In this document: piece by piece, positions 21,011 through 30,728 of the stretch
Layout: each line of letters starts with the position of its first letter
How positions within the stretch are numbered: position 1 is the first letter of the stretch
From: Rhodospirillaceae bacterium
GTDB taxonomy: Bacteria > Pseudomonadota > Alphaproteobacteria > Rhodospirillales > Rhodospirillaceae
Length of the DNA: 64,000 nucleotides
Assembly: GCA_009693785.1 (NCBI GenBank)
Contig: SHWP01000006.1
Coordinates: 34,354 to 98,353 of the forward strand
Reading direction: 5' to 3'
Position numbers and translations under genes: made by a program
Notes under the pieces: generated by a model
What the model saw: only the letters and a program-made list of their open reading frames with translations
The model's database searches: none
Told to the model about the DNA's origin: nothing

Positions 21011-21790
21011 ATGAAACGTCGCGATTTAATGTTGGCAGCAGGGGTAGCGACCATGGCGGGAACGGCTCAGGCCCAAGACAGCGCGGGGAAATCCAAGACA
21101 TATGTGTTGGTGCATGGTGCTTGGCACGGCGGTTGGTGCTGGCGCGACATCGCGGCTGGGTTGCGCGCGGCGGGGCATACGGTTTTTGTGCCGACGTTGA
21201 CGGGCTTAGGTGAGCGTGTGCATCTGATGAATAAGTCGGTGAATCTCTCGACACACGTCACCGATGTGGTGAACGTGTTTGAGTGGGAGGAATTGAGCGA
21301 CGTGGTTCTGGTGGGCCACAGCTACGCGGGCCATGTCATTCCCCTCGTCGCCGACCGCATTAAAAGCAAAATTCGCCATTTGGTGTTTCTGGACGCCGTG
21401 TTGGCGCAGGATGGCAAGCCCTTTATTCCTCAAGCCGTGGGCGAGGAGCGGGCCAAGACGGCCATCGAGGGTTATCTGCAAGAACCGCCCGGGCTCGATT
21501 TCTTTGGTGTACCCGCCGATCATCCACTCGCAGCCTGGGTGAAGCGGCGGCTGACCAATCACCCGCTCACCACGCTGATGGAAACGGTTCATTACAAAAA
21601 CGGCGGGCCAGCGGGCTTGCCCAAAACCTATATCCGCTGTTTGAAGCGCCGTGACATGAGCCAGCCCGATCCGATCGAGCCCACCATCAAAGGCAAACCT
21701 GAGTGGACCTGGCTGACGCTCGATACAGGCCACGACGCCATGATCACCGCGCCCAAGGAATTGACCACCATGTTATTGGCCATCGGCTAA
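21011..21790 (+). CDS. Alpha/beta hydrolase, Tat-exported esterase-like
   Basis: MKRRDLMLAAGVATMAGTAQAQ Tat-like signal; TYVLVHGAWHGGWCWRDIAAGLRAAGHTVFVPTLTGLGER and VLVGHSYAG nucleophile elbow. Confidence 0.9.
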   Translation: MKRRDLMLAAGVATMAGTAQAQDSAGKSKTYVLVHGAWHGGWCWRDIAAGLRAAGHTVFVPTLTGLGERVHLMNKSVNLSTHVTDVVNVFEWEELSDVVLVGHSYAGHVIPLVADRIKSKIRHLVFLDAVLAQDGKPFIPQAVGEERAKTAIEGYLQEPPGLDFFGVPADHPLAAWVKRRLTNHPLTTLMETVHYKNGGPAGLPKTYIRCLKRRDMSQPDPIEPTIKGKPEWTWLTLDTGHDAMITAPKELTTMLLAIG

Positions 21791-21828
21791 CAGCGCCCAA
21801 CCAATCAATAAATTCAAATACGCCACGC

Positions 21829-23010
21829 ATGTTTTCAATTTTCCTGATCGTCTTTGTCGGCATGCTGGGCACCAGTTTGCTTGCACCGCTCATCCCGTTC
21901 TATGCCCTCAGGCTTGGTGTTACTCCCGATTACATCACCATGATCATGGCGCTGTATGCGCTTTGCCAGTTTCTGGCCGCGCCCCTCTGGGGCCGTATTA
22001 GCGACGCCCGTGGCCGCAAGCCGGTGTTGCTGGTCACGGTGATCGGCGGCGGCATTGGCTTTGTCTTGCTGGGTTTGGCGGACTCGGTGTGGATGCTTGT
22101 GCTTTCGCGTATCGTGGGCGGCCTGTGCGCGGGTAACTTGTCGGCGGCTTATGCCTATGTCAGCGACATCACGACTCCGGAAAATCGCTCCGATGGTTTG
22201 GGTAAAATCGGCGCGGCCTTTGGCCTTGGCCTTGTCTTAGGGCCCGTCATTGGCGGATTTTTGGCGGGCGGCGATACGGCCCTCACAGCCAATTTTGCAC
22301 GCCCAGCCTTTGCCGCGGCAGGCTTATCGGGCTTGGCGTTTCTCACCACGCTCGTATTTTTAAAAGAGTCGAGAAAGCCGCTGGCAAACGAACCAAAGAA
22401 AAAAATCTCGCTCAACCCCTTTGGCCGCTTTGATGCCATCGCTGGCAATCCTAATCTGCTGCTTGTCGTGGTGTTGAATTTCCTGTTGGCAACGTCGGCA
22501 GCACTAAGGGAATCAACAGTGGCCCTGTGGGCGCACGATCATTTCAGCTTGGATTCGCGCGAGCTCGGGTTTTTGTTTGCGTACACAGGCGCTGTGATCG
22601 TCGTGTTGCAGGGTGCGGCCATGGGTGTCTTGTCGCGGCGCTTCGGCGACACCACAATTTTGATCAGCGGAATATTGTCTTACGCCTGTGGGCTGGCTTG
22701 CTTTGTCGTGGCCGACCACGCCGCGTTTTTGATTGTTGGCACGACCCTGAATTCTTTCGGCACGGCGGTGTTTTCGAATACCCCGTCAACCGTGGCTTCG
22801 AAGTTGGCGGGGCCCGACGAGCGTGGCTCAGTGCTGGGTATCAATCAGTCCTCGGCTAGCTTGGGCCGTTTTGTCGGGCCGATGTTTGCGGGCACGCTGT
22901 ATGCCCACATCGCCATCACAGCACCGTTTATGGCGGGCATCGGCGGCTTGGCCATTTGCTTAGGGATTGCCTATCGGCTGCGGCGCAAGCTTGCCGCACC
23001 CACGGCCTAG
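21829..23010 (+). CDS. MFS transporter (multidrug/tetracycline efflux-like)
   Basis: MFSIFLIVFVGMLGTSLLAPLIPFYALRLGVTPDYITMIMALYALCQFLAAPLWGRISDARGRKPVLL, MFS GxxxDxxGRK motif; about 12 hydrophobic segments. Start trimmed from 21703. Confidence 0.9.
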   Translation: MFSIFLIVFVGMLGTSLLAPLIPFYALRLGVTPDYITMIMALYALCQFLAAPLWGRISDARGRKPVLLVTVIGGGIGFVLLGLADSVWMLVLSRIVGGLCAGNLSAAYAYVSDITTPENRSDGLGKIGAAFGLGLVLGPVIGGFLAGGDTALTANFARPAFAAAGLSGLAFLTTLVFLKESRKPLANEPKKKISLNPFGRFDAIAGNPNLLLVVVLNFLLATSAALRESTVALWAHDHFSLDSRELGFLFAYTGAVIVVLQGAAMGVLSRRFGDTTILISGILSYACGLACFVVADHAAFLIVGTTLNSFGTAVFSNTPSTVASKLAGPDERGSVLGINQSSASLGRFVGPMFAGTLYAHIAITAPFMAGIGGLAICLGIAYRLRRKLAAPTA

Positions 23011-23369
23011 TCGGCGAGTTGCCGGTCGGCGAGGTCTTGCGAACTCACGTTCAGCGCGTCGTTTTCCAGTGCCTGAAGTTCCTGCTGCACAATACGTAAG
23101 ATTCGCGCCACATAGGCCGCATGCCATTCCTGGCGTTCACGGGCGGCGTTGTCGTCGGGCTTGAAGGCGTCGATAGCGGCCTTCGTGACCGGTTGGCCCG
23201 ATTCCATTAGGCGTTCGATCGTATCCATGCGTTCGCGCAGCACCGCCACTTCGGTTGCGACCGCCATGGTGATGGACAACACGCGCTCCACGGCCGGGTC
23301 GTCGAAGAAGTAAGGGCGCTTGCCTTTGGCTTTGGCATTGGCCAGCGTGTTGACGTCGAGGTTGGTCAT
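23007..23369 (-). CDS. Hypothetical protein
   Basis: 120-aa ORF, ATGA-type overlap with the upstream methyltransferase suggests translational coupling; no family recognised. Confidence 0.65.
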   Translation of the reverse strand: MTNLDVNTLANAKAKGKRPYFFDDPAVERVLSITMAVATEVAVLRERMDTIERLMESGQPVTKAAIDAFKPDDNAARERQEWHAAYVARILRIVQQELQALENDALNVSSQDLADRQLAD

Positions 23370-24622
23370 GGAACGTTACTCTTGGTTGCGCCGAACAAAT
23401 ACCAGTGCTCGCCCTTGCGTGCACCATCATTGGCAGCACCAGCCTTGTTCAGCTCGGGTTTATGGCGAGACAATGTCGAAGCCCAGGGTTGATATCGCCC
23501 AGGCTCAATGTCGGCTTCGCTGCGGGCCTCAAACTGTGCGTCGCGTGAAAAACCGGCGGTGGTCATCAGCTCGAATACATCCATGGTGTGAAACTTCGCC
23601 CAGAAGGGTTCGTTGTTGTACCAGGAATCCCAATCGCGCGTGAAGCGGTCCCACAGCGGAGTATCGGGGGCGAAGTTGGGTTGCTCCACATGCAACATCA
23701 ACCCGCCCGGTGTAAGCAAGTCATGGGCGCGGCGGAAGATGGTGCGCACGGTCTGCTCGCAGGTTTCATGCAGCACCATCGTGGTTTGCACCCAATCAAA
23801 ACTGCCTGGGGCAAACTTCAAATCATCGGCATCGGCTTGAACGAATTGAATATTGGTGTAGCCCATGCTCTGCGCGCGGGCGTGCCCATAGCGTAAGACC
23901 GGTGCGGCCACATCGACGGCGATAATCTCGGCATCGGGAAAGGCCGCGGCGATGGGCAGCGTGTTGACGCCAATGCCTGCGCCTAAATCAAGAATCCGTT
24001 TGGGTTGAAACGTTGGAAAGCGTTCTTTGACGAAATTGACAATGGAGCGCCCGCCCCCATCGCCATAGGCGCTCATGGATCCCGCGGTGGTGACAAACAC
24101 GCCTGCGTCGTAGCTGGCCCCCGCACCGGCATCGCCTGGCGTAACCTCGGTGTAGTAGCTGCCGGGCATCCAGTGATTATCGACCTGGGAAATGTAGTGG
24201 GGAATTTTTACATTGGCATCTAATTGCAGCGTGTTCTTGCCCGCATTGTGTTGTTGGACACGCGCGTTGAGCCGATCAAGTTGGCGCAAGACGATGTGAC
24301 GACCGGCTTGCTGGCGCATTTCCATTGTGGTGCGGCGCAAGGCCGCCCAGGATTGATAGATAGGCTCAGCGCGCATTGCTTGGCGAATCTCGCGTTGAGA
24401 AGCGAACTCGCATTGGCGGTCTTGAATCTGCTTGGGCCGCACGCGCTTTTCATAGGCAAGCTTGGTGCCAGGAAAGACCCGCTGGCCCAGAAAAACATTC
24501 AGATTGGTGAGAAAATTAAACCGCGCCGTTTCATCGTGCGACACGTCAGGCGAAGCACCGTGGCGTCCAACGCGGTCATAGGTCGGTGGTAATACGGGGG
24601 GCATCGCGGGCGGCTGTTCCAA
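23366..24622 (-). CDS. Class I SAM-dependent methyltransferase
   Basis: PKRILDLGAGIGVNTLPIAAAFPDAEIIAVDVAAPVLRYGHARAQSMGYTNIQFVQADADDLKFAPGSFDWVQTTMVLHE: methyltransferase motifs I-IV. Confidence 0.88.
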   Translation of the reverse strand: MEQPPAMPPVLPPTYDRVGRHGASPDVSHDETARFNFLTNLNVFLGQRVFPGTKLAYEKRVRPKQIQDRQCEFASQREIRQAMRAEPIYQSWAALRRTTMEMRQQAGRHIVLRQLDRLNARVQQHNAGKNTLQLDANVKIPHYISQVDNHWMPGSYYTEVTPGDAGAGASYDAGVFVTTAGSMSAYGDGGGRSIVNFVKERFPTFQPKRILDLGAGIGVNTLPIAAAFPDAEIIAVDVAAPVLRYGHARAQSMGYTNIQFVQADADDLKFAPGSFDWVQTTMVLHETCEQTVRTIFRRAHDLLTPGGLMLHVEQPNFAPDTPLWDRFTRDWDSWYNNEPFWAKFHTMDVFELMTTAGFSRDAQFEARSEADIEPGRYQPWASTLSRHKPELNKAGAANDGARKGEHWYLFGATKSNVP

Positions 24623-24799
24623 ATCGTTGTGTCAAACAAACGGGTCGTATCATCTTGCGGCGTGGTCATTCCGGCAACGACCCATCCTACCGGGTGCGTC
24701 CGCCAAGCGGACGACCCTGTGTGTGCTTTAAATTCTCTTGCCCGTCCATAGCGCGTGCGATACGAGCGGGCGCCCATTAGCCTCGCTTTCGGATACATC

Positions 24800-25117
24800 A
24801 TGCCTGCTATTCACGTTGTCAACCGCGCCGGACAAAAACACACCATTCAGGGTAAATCCGGCCAGACCCTCATGGAAATCCTGCGCGATCATAATATGGA
24901 CGTGGAAGCCATTTGCGGCGGCTGCTGTTCGTGCGCCACCTGCCATGTGTTCGTTGATGACGCCTGGGTAGCGAAGCTTCCCAAACGCTCGGACGACGAG
25001 CAAGAATTGGTGGAAGAGACCGAGGCCTATAAAGCGGCCAACTCCCGTCTCTCATGCCAGATCAAGGTCACCGATCCGCTGGACGGACTTTCGTTGACCG
25101 TCGCACCGGAAGAATGA
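24800..25117 (+). CDS. [2Fe-2S] ferredoxin, adrenodoxin/putidaredoxin type
   Basis: MPAIHVVNRAGQKHTIQGKSGQTLMEILRDHNMDVEAICGGCCSCATCHVFVDDAW; distal Cys in SRLSCQI. Confidence 0.92.
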   Translation: MPAIHVVNRAGQKHTIQGKSGQTLMEILRDHNMDVEAICGGCCSCATCHVFVDDAWVAKLPKRSDDEQELVEETEAYKAANSRLSCQIKVTDPLDGLSLTVAPEE

Positions 25118-25118
25118 G

Positions 25119-25742
25119 CTAACGTTCTACCGCTGAAAAAATTTTCCCGACTGTTTTCGCGTCGTCTAAACACGCAACGATCAGGCGCGCCACTTCGGCG
25201 CGCTGAATGCCGCCGCTGATGGTTGGATCCTCGGTCAAGATGCCCCGCCCCGTGGCTGGCCCGCGCCCTAAGCCGCCGGGGCGGATAGTCGTGTAATCCA
25301 GCCCGCTCGCCATCAAATGATTTTCGCCCAGTGTTTTGAGCGCACACACGGGGCCAAGGAATCGCTCGGCTTGAGGCGACAAGGCCGGGCGGCTGTTACC
25401 GGCACCAATAGAACTCACCAATAAAAAGCGCTTGATACCGTTGGCTTTGCAGGCCTCGATCACGTTCGCTACGCCGAGATGGTCGACCTTGTCCGGTGCG
25501 CTGGCTGTGTTGCCCAGGCTGCACACGGTAGCGTCGAAGGTTCGCCCTTTGAGGGCCGCGGTTAAACTCTGCTTATCGAAGGCATCGCCTGGCAGCAGTG
25601 TCGCGCCAATTGATTCAAGCCCACTGGTATCCGCACCCGAGCGTACTATGGCTGTGACCATGTCGCCCCGTTCGCGCAACAGGCGCGCAGTTTCAAGCCC
25701 GGTATGACGCGTTGCGCCGAAAATGAGGACATTCATAGCCAT
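25119..25742 (-). CDS. NAD(P)-binding atypical SDR family oxidoreductase
   Basis: MNVLIFGATRHTGLETARLLRERGDMVTAIVRSGAD nucleotide-binding motif; TTIRPGGLGRGPATGRG. Confidence 0.85.
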   Translation of the reverse strand: MAMNVLIFGATRHTGLETARLLRERGDMVTAIVRSGADTSGLESIGATLLPGDAFDKQSLTAALKGRTFDATVCSLGNTASAPDKVDHLGVANVIEACKANGIKRFLLVSSIGAGNSRPALSPQAERFLGPVCALKTLGENHLMASGLDYTTIRPGGLGRGPATGRGILTEDPTISGGIQRAEVARLIVACLDDAKTVGKIFSAVER

Positions 25743-25809
25743 GCTCTTGCCTCATAAGAAGGGCAAGATACAACGTCACAGGCCATTACATCCGCTGGAC
25801 GGTTCTCCA

Positions 25810-27327
25810 ATGCTCCAGATCAGCCGTTTTGTCGTAGCGCTTTGTCTTGCCGCCACGCTGGCGACTTCTGCTGGGGCATCCGAACTGCGCTATGGCTCAA
25901 AGGGCGTGCCCGTGAGTTTCGGCAATCCCTACATGGCCAATGGATCGCCCGCCATGTACGTCTGGTTTGCGATGTTCGACGCGCTCACCCAAGTCGACGC
26001 GCGTGGCGAACTCGTGCCGGCATTGGCGTTGTCGTGGGAAAATATCGAGCCACGCGCCTGGCGATTCAAGTTGCGTCCGAACGTGACTTTCAGCAACGGC
26101 GAGCCCTTCACTGCCGATGCCATCGTGACCGCTTTTGCATGGTTGCGTATACCAGAGGGAAGGCGGTCCATCATCGGCAACGAAGTGCGCTATGTGCTTT
26201 CCGTGGAAAAGGAAAACGATCTCTCGGTCGTGTTCCGCACCGAGCGGCCCGACGCCATCCTGCCGCGGCGCTTGTCTGGCGTGATGATGGTCGCGCCGAA
26301 GGCTTGGACCACGCTTGGCCCAGAGGGATTTGCCAAGACGCCCGCGACCACAGGTTCCTACGCCATGAAGGATTGGGGCGAGGGGACGAGTCGGCTAATC
26401 CTTGAGGCCTTTAAGGGGTCATGGCGGGCACCGGTGATTGACCGGTTGGTGATTGCCAATTTGCCCGATAACGCAGCACGGCTTCAGGCCTTACAATCGG
26501 GCCAAATCGACATCGCCGGAAATATCAACGTCGACGATATCGATACCGTCGAGGTCTCGGGCGGCCGCGTCGTGTCGGGCTCATCTGCCTCGATCAGTGC
26601 CTGGGCCTTCCGGGTCGCCGACAAGGCCAACACTCCGCTCAAGGACGTCCGCGTTCGCCAAGCTATCAACTATGCGGTGGACAAAACCATGCTCAACGAT
26701 GCCCTGCTGCGTGGCCTGACGGCTCCGGCGGGCCAGCCCGCTGCCAAGGGTGCCGTGGGCTACGATCCGTCGATTGAGCCTTATCCCTATGTCATAGAGA
26801 AAGCCAAAGCCTTGCTCAAGGCGGCCGGATACGAGAGGGGCTTTCCGCTGAAAGTCGATGTGATTGTCGACCGCACGCCTGGCGATGCGGCTGTCTATCA
26901 AACCGCCGCCAGCATGTTGGCCAAGGTTGGTATTGCGGTCGAGTTGCGCACCATGCCCTTTCCGAGTTGGATGACCAAGTATCTCACGCATACGTGGGAG
27001 GATTCGACCGACGCGTTTTCGTTATCGTGGAACTCAGGGCCCTACAATGATGTCTCCCGGCCCATGGAAATTTATTCTTGCCTCAGGCCAGATGCATTTT
27101 TTTGTGACAAAGCACTTTCCGACCGGCTGCAAACGGTCGGCGAGGAGATGGATTTGGCTAACCGCGAGCTCATGCTGAAAGACTTGGGCCGTGCTTACCA
27201 TGACGCGGCGCCAGCATTGTTCTTGCTGGACTTGAAAGATTTTTTCGGCGTGGGCCCTAGAGTCAAAGAGATCGAAATCCTCAATCGCGTGCCCGAGTAT
27301 CACAAAATCACACTGGCTGTACCTTAG
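25810..27327 (+). CDS. ABC transporter substrate-binding protein (SBP family 5)
   Basis: MLQISRFVVALCLAATLATSAGA signal; WRFKLRPNVTFSNGEPFTADAIVTAFAWL and DVRVRQAINYAVDKTMLNDALLRG. Start at 25810 preferred over 25723. Confidence 0.88.
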   Translation: MLQISRFVVALCLAATLATSAGASELRYGSKGVPVSFGNPYMANGSPAMYVWFAMFDALTQVDARGELVPALALSWENIEPRAWRFKLRPNVTFSNGEPFTADAIVTAFAWLRIPEGRRSIIGNEVRYVLSVEKENDLSVVFRTERPDAILPRRLSGVMMVAPKAWTTLGPEGFAKTPATTGSYAMKDWGEGTSRLILEAFKGSWRAPVIDRLVIANLPDNAARLQALQSGQIDIAGNINVDDIDTVEVSGGRVVSGSSASISAWAFRVADKANTPLKDVRVRQAINYAVDKTMLNDALLRGLTAPAGQPAAKGAVGYDPSIEPYPYVIEKAKALLKAAGYERGFPLKVDVIVDRTPGDAAVYQTAASMLAKVGIAVELRTMPFPSWMTKYLTHTWEDSTDAFSLSWNSGPYNDVSRPMEIYSCLRPDAFFCDKALSDRLQTVGEEMDLANRELMLKDLGRAYHDAAPALFLLDLKDFFGVGPRVKEIEILNRVPEYHKITLAVP

Positions 27328-28721
27328 ACTCGCTGCAAAATTTCCATGGCGGCGCGTTCACCCGATTCCATGGCGCCTTCCAAACCACTTTGTAGAAAAG
27401 CGGTGTGTTCGCCCGCGAAGTGAATCCGGCCATGAGGCGTGGCAGCGATATTGCCGTACTTCGCGATTTGTCCCGGCCCGCGATAAGCAAACGTGCCGCG
27501 CGACCACGGATTCGCCGACCAATTGACAACCGCGATGGGTTCGATACGGCCCTTGGTGCGTGGGCGTGCTTTGTTCAGTTCAGCCGTTGCATACCGGATG
27601 ATTTCCGCATCGGTTGCGTTACGTACCGCCAAGTTCGCCGCACCGGTCAGGTACATCCAAAGATAATTGCCATTGGGGATGAGCCAGTTGTAGGCCCGCC
27701 CGGCCGCGCCATCGGTCCAGAGCGCCGAGCCCAACCCGTCTTTCTCCCAAAACCGTTCCTTGATCGCGAAGAAAATGCTGGTGGATTGGCCGTAAGGAAT
27801 CGTTTTCACCGCCTCGGCTTGTAACTTTGGCAATACAGGATCGAGCTTGAGCTTGCGCAAGATCGTGGCCGGTGTCGTGCAGATACAAAACTTTGCGCTG
27901 AATTGCCGCCCATCCTGGCACGTCACACTCACACTATTACGTGTGCTAGCCATGGCCTCGACGGGTGAATTAAAGATCACTTCTTTTTTCAGCCCGCCCG
28001 CCATGGCCATAGGCAATTTGCTCATGCCCCCGACGATGTGATTGAACGGCCCATGGCTGCGGCCCCAGTCTTGTATTTTTTGGCCACGCATGTTCCAGAG
28101 GAACGACTCATCATTCAATGAGTCTGCCTGGCATGTCAGCGCGAGGATGCGCAGTGCGGTTTCGTCCGCGCCCTTGGATTTATAAAAATTAAGCATTGAA
28201 GGATCGGCTACGCCACGGGCCTCGTCCAACCAGCTGTCGAGCTCTTTCAGACCGCTGTCCTTTGGCAGAAAAGCTGTGTTCAGCGCCATGGGCGGAATTT
28301 TGCGCAAGGCATCGGGCAATGTGTTCTTGGGTGAGGTTGGCCAGTCCTTTGCGGCCATGAGCGTGCCGCCAACGTTAAGCGCGAAGTCGAGTTTCTCGAT
28401 TTGCCAAGGCCGAAGTTCAAGACCAAAGCGCTGGGCTTGGTCGATCACGCGCGCGTAAAGCGGCCCCACTTCCGAGCCGCCACTTTCGGGTGTCTCGGGC
28501 TTGTCGAGCAGTGTGCGCACGCGCCCGCCAACGCGGTTGTTGGCTTCGAGCACGGTGACGTTGAGCCCGGCCTCCTCAAGGGTTTGCGCGGCATTCAGTC
28601 CGGCCAGGCCTGCACCAATAACAATAACTTCAGCGTTGCTTGCAGCTGTGGCTTTGCCGCTCGTGATGGGGTAAGCGCTGGCGGCGAGTAACAGAGAGCG
28701 GCGGGATGTTTTAGCAGTCAT
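27324..28721 (-). CDS. Flavin-containing amine oxidase (monoamine oxidase-like), Tat-exported
   Basis: SRRSLLLAASAYPI Tat-like signal; EVIVIGAGLAGLNAAQTLEEAGLNVTVLEANNRVGGRVRT and C-terminal GRIHFAGEHTAFLQSGLEGAMESGERAAMEIL. Confidence 0.92.
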   Translation of the reverse strand: MTAKTSRRSLLLAASAYPITSGKATAASNAEVIVIGAGLAGLNAAQTLEEAGLNVTVLEANNRVGGRVRTLLDKPETPESGGSEVGPLYARVIDQAQRFGLELRPWQIEKLDFALNVGGTLMAAKDWPTSPKNTLPDALRKIPPMALNTAFLPKDSGLKELDSWLDEARGVADPSMLNFYKSKGADETALRILALTCQADSLNDESFLWNMRGQKIQDWGRSHGPFNHIVGGMSKLPMAMAGGLKKEVIFNSPVEAMASTRNSVSVTCQDGRQFSAKFCICTTPATILRKLKLDPVLPKLQAEAVKTIPYGQSTSIFFAIKERFWEKDGLGSALWTDGAAGRAYNWLIPNGNYLWMYLTGAANLAVRNATDAEIIRYATAELNKARPRTKGRIEPIAVVNWSANPWSRGTFAYRGPGQIAKYGNIAATPHGRIHFAGEHTAFLQSGLEGAMESGERAAMEILQRV

Positions 28722-29710
28722 GAGTTGGTTTTCAGAACGCAACGGTATTGAGCATCAAGAATATCGCGCGCGTTTTTAGGATTTCCAAGTGCTTGCAGTT
28801 GCCACCACTCGCGCAAAGGTCGTTTAGCATTTCCCCACAGTCGCGATAGGGCCATTCCAGACAATATATGTGACAGCTCTGTATGCCGTTCGAGATGTGC
28901 GTTAACTTCGGCAGTTGCATTTCGGAATTTGGCCAATGCCACGTTTCCACCTGATTTGTGTGCGATCACATTCAAATGTGCCGTGCCCGGCATGATCATC
29001 GCATCGTCGATGGCAAAGCCTGTAGCAAGCAACAGATCAGTCAGGCCCGCGAGATTAAACGAATGCAAGTGGGCGGCATGAAACCGCCGATGTGGCGCGT
29101 GGAACCGCGACAATATGTTGGGAACCTCCACCACCAAAAGCCCGTTTGGTTTTAGCCATCTGTGCAATTGCTCTAAACTAACGCGTGGTTCGGGCAAATG
29201 CTCCAACACATGATGAATCGCGATGGCGTCGAAATGCGCTGGCGGGAATGTCACTAATTCTAAGGTGGTGGGTAAGATGTTCAGGTCGTAGGAGGTTTTG
29301 CCAAACTCCGCATAGCCCGCATTGGGTTCAATGCCCGTGATGTCATAGCCAGCGGACCTCAATAAATACGCAAACTCGCCCCCACCTGCGCCAACATCTA
29401 ACACCATGGTTGGCGACTTACACCTATTGCGAAGTCGCTGCAGCCGTTCCATGGCGCGCAGGCCCGCCCGCAACACATGCTTGCGTTTGGGCGTGACGAC
29501 GCCCTTGTATTCGCTGCGATAGCGTTCGGAGTAATATGAATTTAAGTCGGCTTCGCTGGGTGCGGGGTTGGTGAATACATGGCCGCACGCGCGGCACATC
29601 ACCGTTCTTAAGTCATCGCCGTTGCGGTCGTGCAGGCCAACAACCGTGTAGTCAGCACTGGCGCACAGCGGGCAGGGCCGTTCGACGGCTGATACTTTTA
29701 ATCCGGCCAT
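28718..29710 (-). CDS. Class I SAM-dependent methyltransferase with N-terminal Zn-ribbon
   Basis: CPLCASADYTVVG...MCRACGHVFTNPAP zinc-binding Cys pairs; VLDVGAGGGEFAYLLRSAGYDITGIEPNAGYAEFG and AIAIHHVLEHLPEPRVSLEQLHRWLKPNGLLVVEVPN. Confidence 0.88.
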   Translation of the reverse strand: MAGLKVSAVERPCPLCASADYTVVGLHDRNGDDLRTVMCRACGHVFTNPAPSEADLNSYYSERYRSEYKGVVTPKRKHVLRAGLRAMERLQRLRNRCKSPTMVLDVGAGGGEFAYLLRSAGYDITGIEPNAGYAEFGKTSYDLNILPTTLELVTFPPAHFDAIAIHHVLEHLPEPRVSLEQLHRWLKPNGLLVVEVPNILSRFHAPHRRFHAAHLHSFNLAGLTDLLLATGFAIDDAMIMPGTAHLNVIAHKSGGNVALAKFRNATAEVNAHLERHTELSHILSGMALSRLWGNAKRPLREWWQLQALGNPKNARDILDAQYRCVLKTNS

Positions 29711-30651
29711 CGCTTGTGCATCCACATCCATTGGCCTGGGGCGGCGCGGACCCATTCTTCAATTTTCGCGTTAATACGGATCAGAGCGTTATTGACGTGC
29801 TGCGCATCGGAAGCATTACCCTCCACGCTCCACGGTTGTTCGAAAGTGATGCGGAACTGTGCGCGGCCAACCCGTTCGGAATGGGCCGGAATGAGTTTAC
29901 ATCCATGCTTCATGGCAATGCGCGCAATTGCCTTGCCAGTGCGCGCTCCACGCCCAAAGAAAGGAATCTCGGGCCCAGTGTTAGTTTTTTGATCGACCAC
30001 CATGAATACCGTACCACCGGCTTGAATATGTTCGACGATGCTACGCAAACCATCGGCACCTTTGGGCGCAAGGGCCGCAGCATAACGCTCGCGGACTCGG
30101 GCAATAATGGTATCGACAAGCGGATTGTTTGGTGCGCGGTACACGAGCATCGCGGGCTTACCGTAAGAGGCGAGCGCCATGGGAATGAGTTCCCAATTGC
30201 CGATGTGCGCGGTGAATACAATCGCGGGTTTATTGGCCAGCACCGCCCATTGCAGGCCATCCTTGCCCTGCACGTCGATGATGTTGTCCCACCGGCTGCG
30301 CCAAAGCCGTGGAATGATGGCGTACTCGGCCATGACCCGGCCAAAGTTATCGAACGCATCACGCACAACACGCCGGCGTTCATTGGCGCTTAAATCCGGG
30401 AAGGCACGGGAGATGTTTTTTTTGGCGATACGCCACGGCCGCGAAACAGGCCCCAAGGTCCGGCTGAGCCATCCGCCAAAGCCCGAGGCTATGGGCAAGC
30501 TCATGCGGCGTAAGGCGAACATCAAGGCATGCACCAATCCGGCCTCGATATAATGCCGAAGCTTGATGGGTTTTGCCGCGGGCGCTGAGTTTTCAGCCGG
30601 TGCTGCCGCACCAGCAGATCCTGCAGTGGCTTTGGGGTCCAAATCGGCCAT
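29698..30651 (-). CDS. Lysophospholipid/lipid A acyltransferase (LpxL/HtrB-like)
   Basis: FTAHIGNWELIPMALASYGKPAMLVYRAPNNPLVD (HxxxxE motif), VDQKTNTGPEIPFFGRGARTGKAIARIAMKHGCKLIPAHSER. Confidence 0.88.
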   Translation of the reverse strand: MADLDPKATAGSAGAAAPAENSAPAAKPIKLRHYIEAGLVHALMFALRRMSLPIASGFGGWLSRTLGPVSRPWRIAKKNISRAFPDLSANERRRVVRDAFDNFGRVMAEYAIIPRLWRSRWDNIIDVQGKDGLQWAVLANKPAIVFTAHIGNWELIPMALASYGKPAMLVYRAPNNPLVDTIIARVRERYAAALAPKGADGLRSIVEHIQAGGTVFMVVDQKTNTGPEIPFFGRGARTGKAIARIAMKHGCKLIPAHSERVGRAQFRITFEQPWSVEGNASDAQHVNNALIRINAKIEEWVRAAPGQWMWMHKRWPD

Positions 30652-30728
30652 GGCGGCTGGGTAAGCTACAGTTCCTCATCTGGCAAGGCGCAATAAAGCT
30701 TAAGAAACTGCGCTAATTTACGGCGTGG

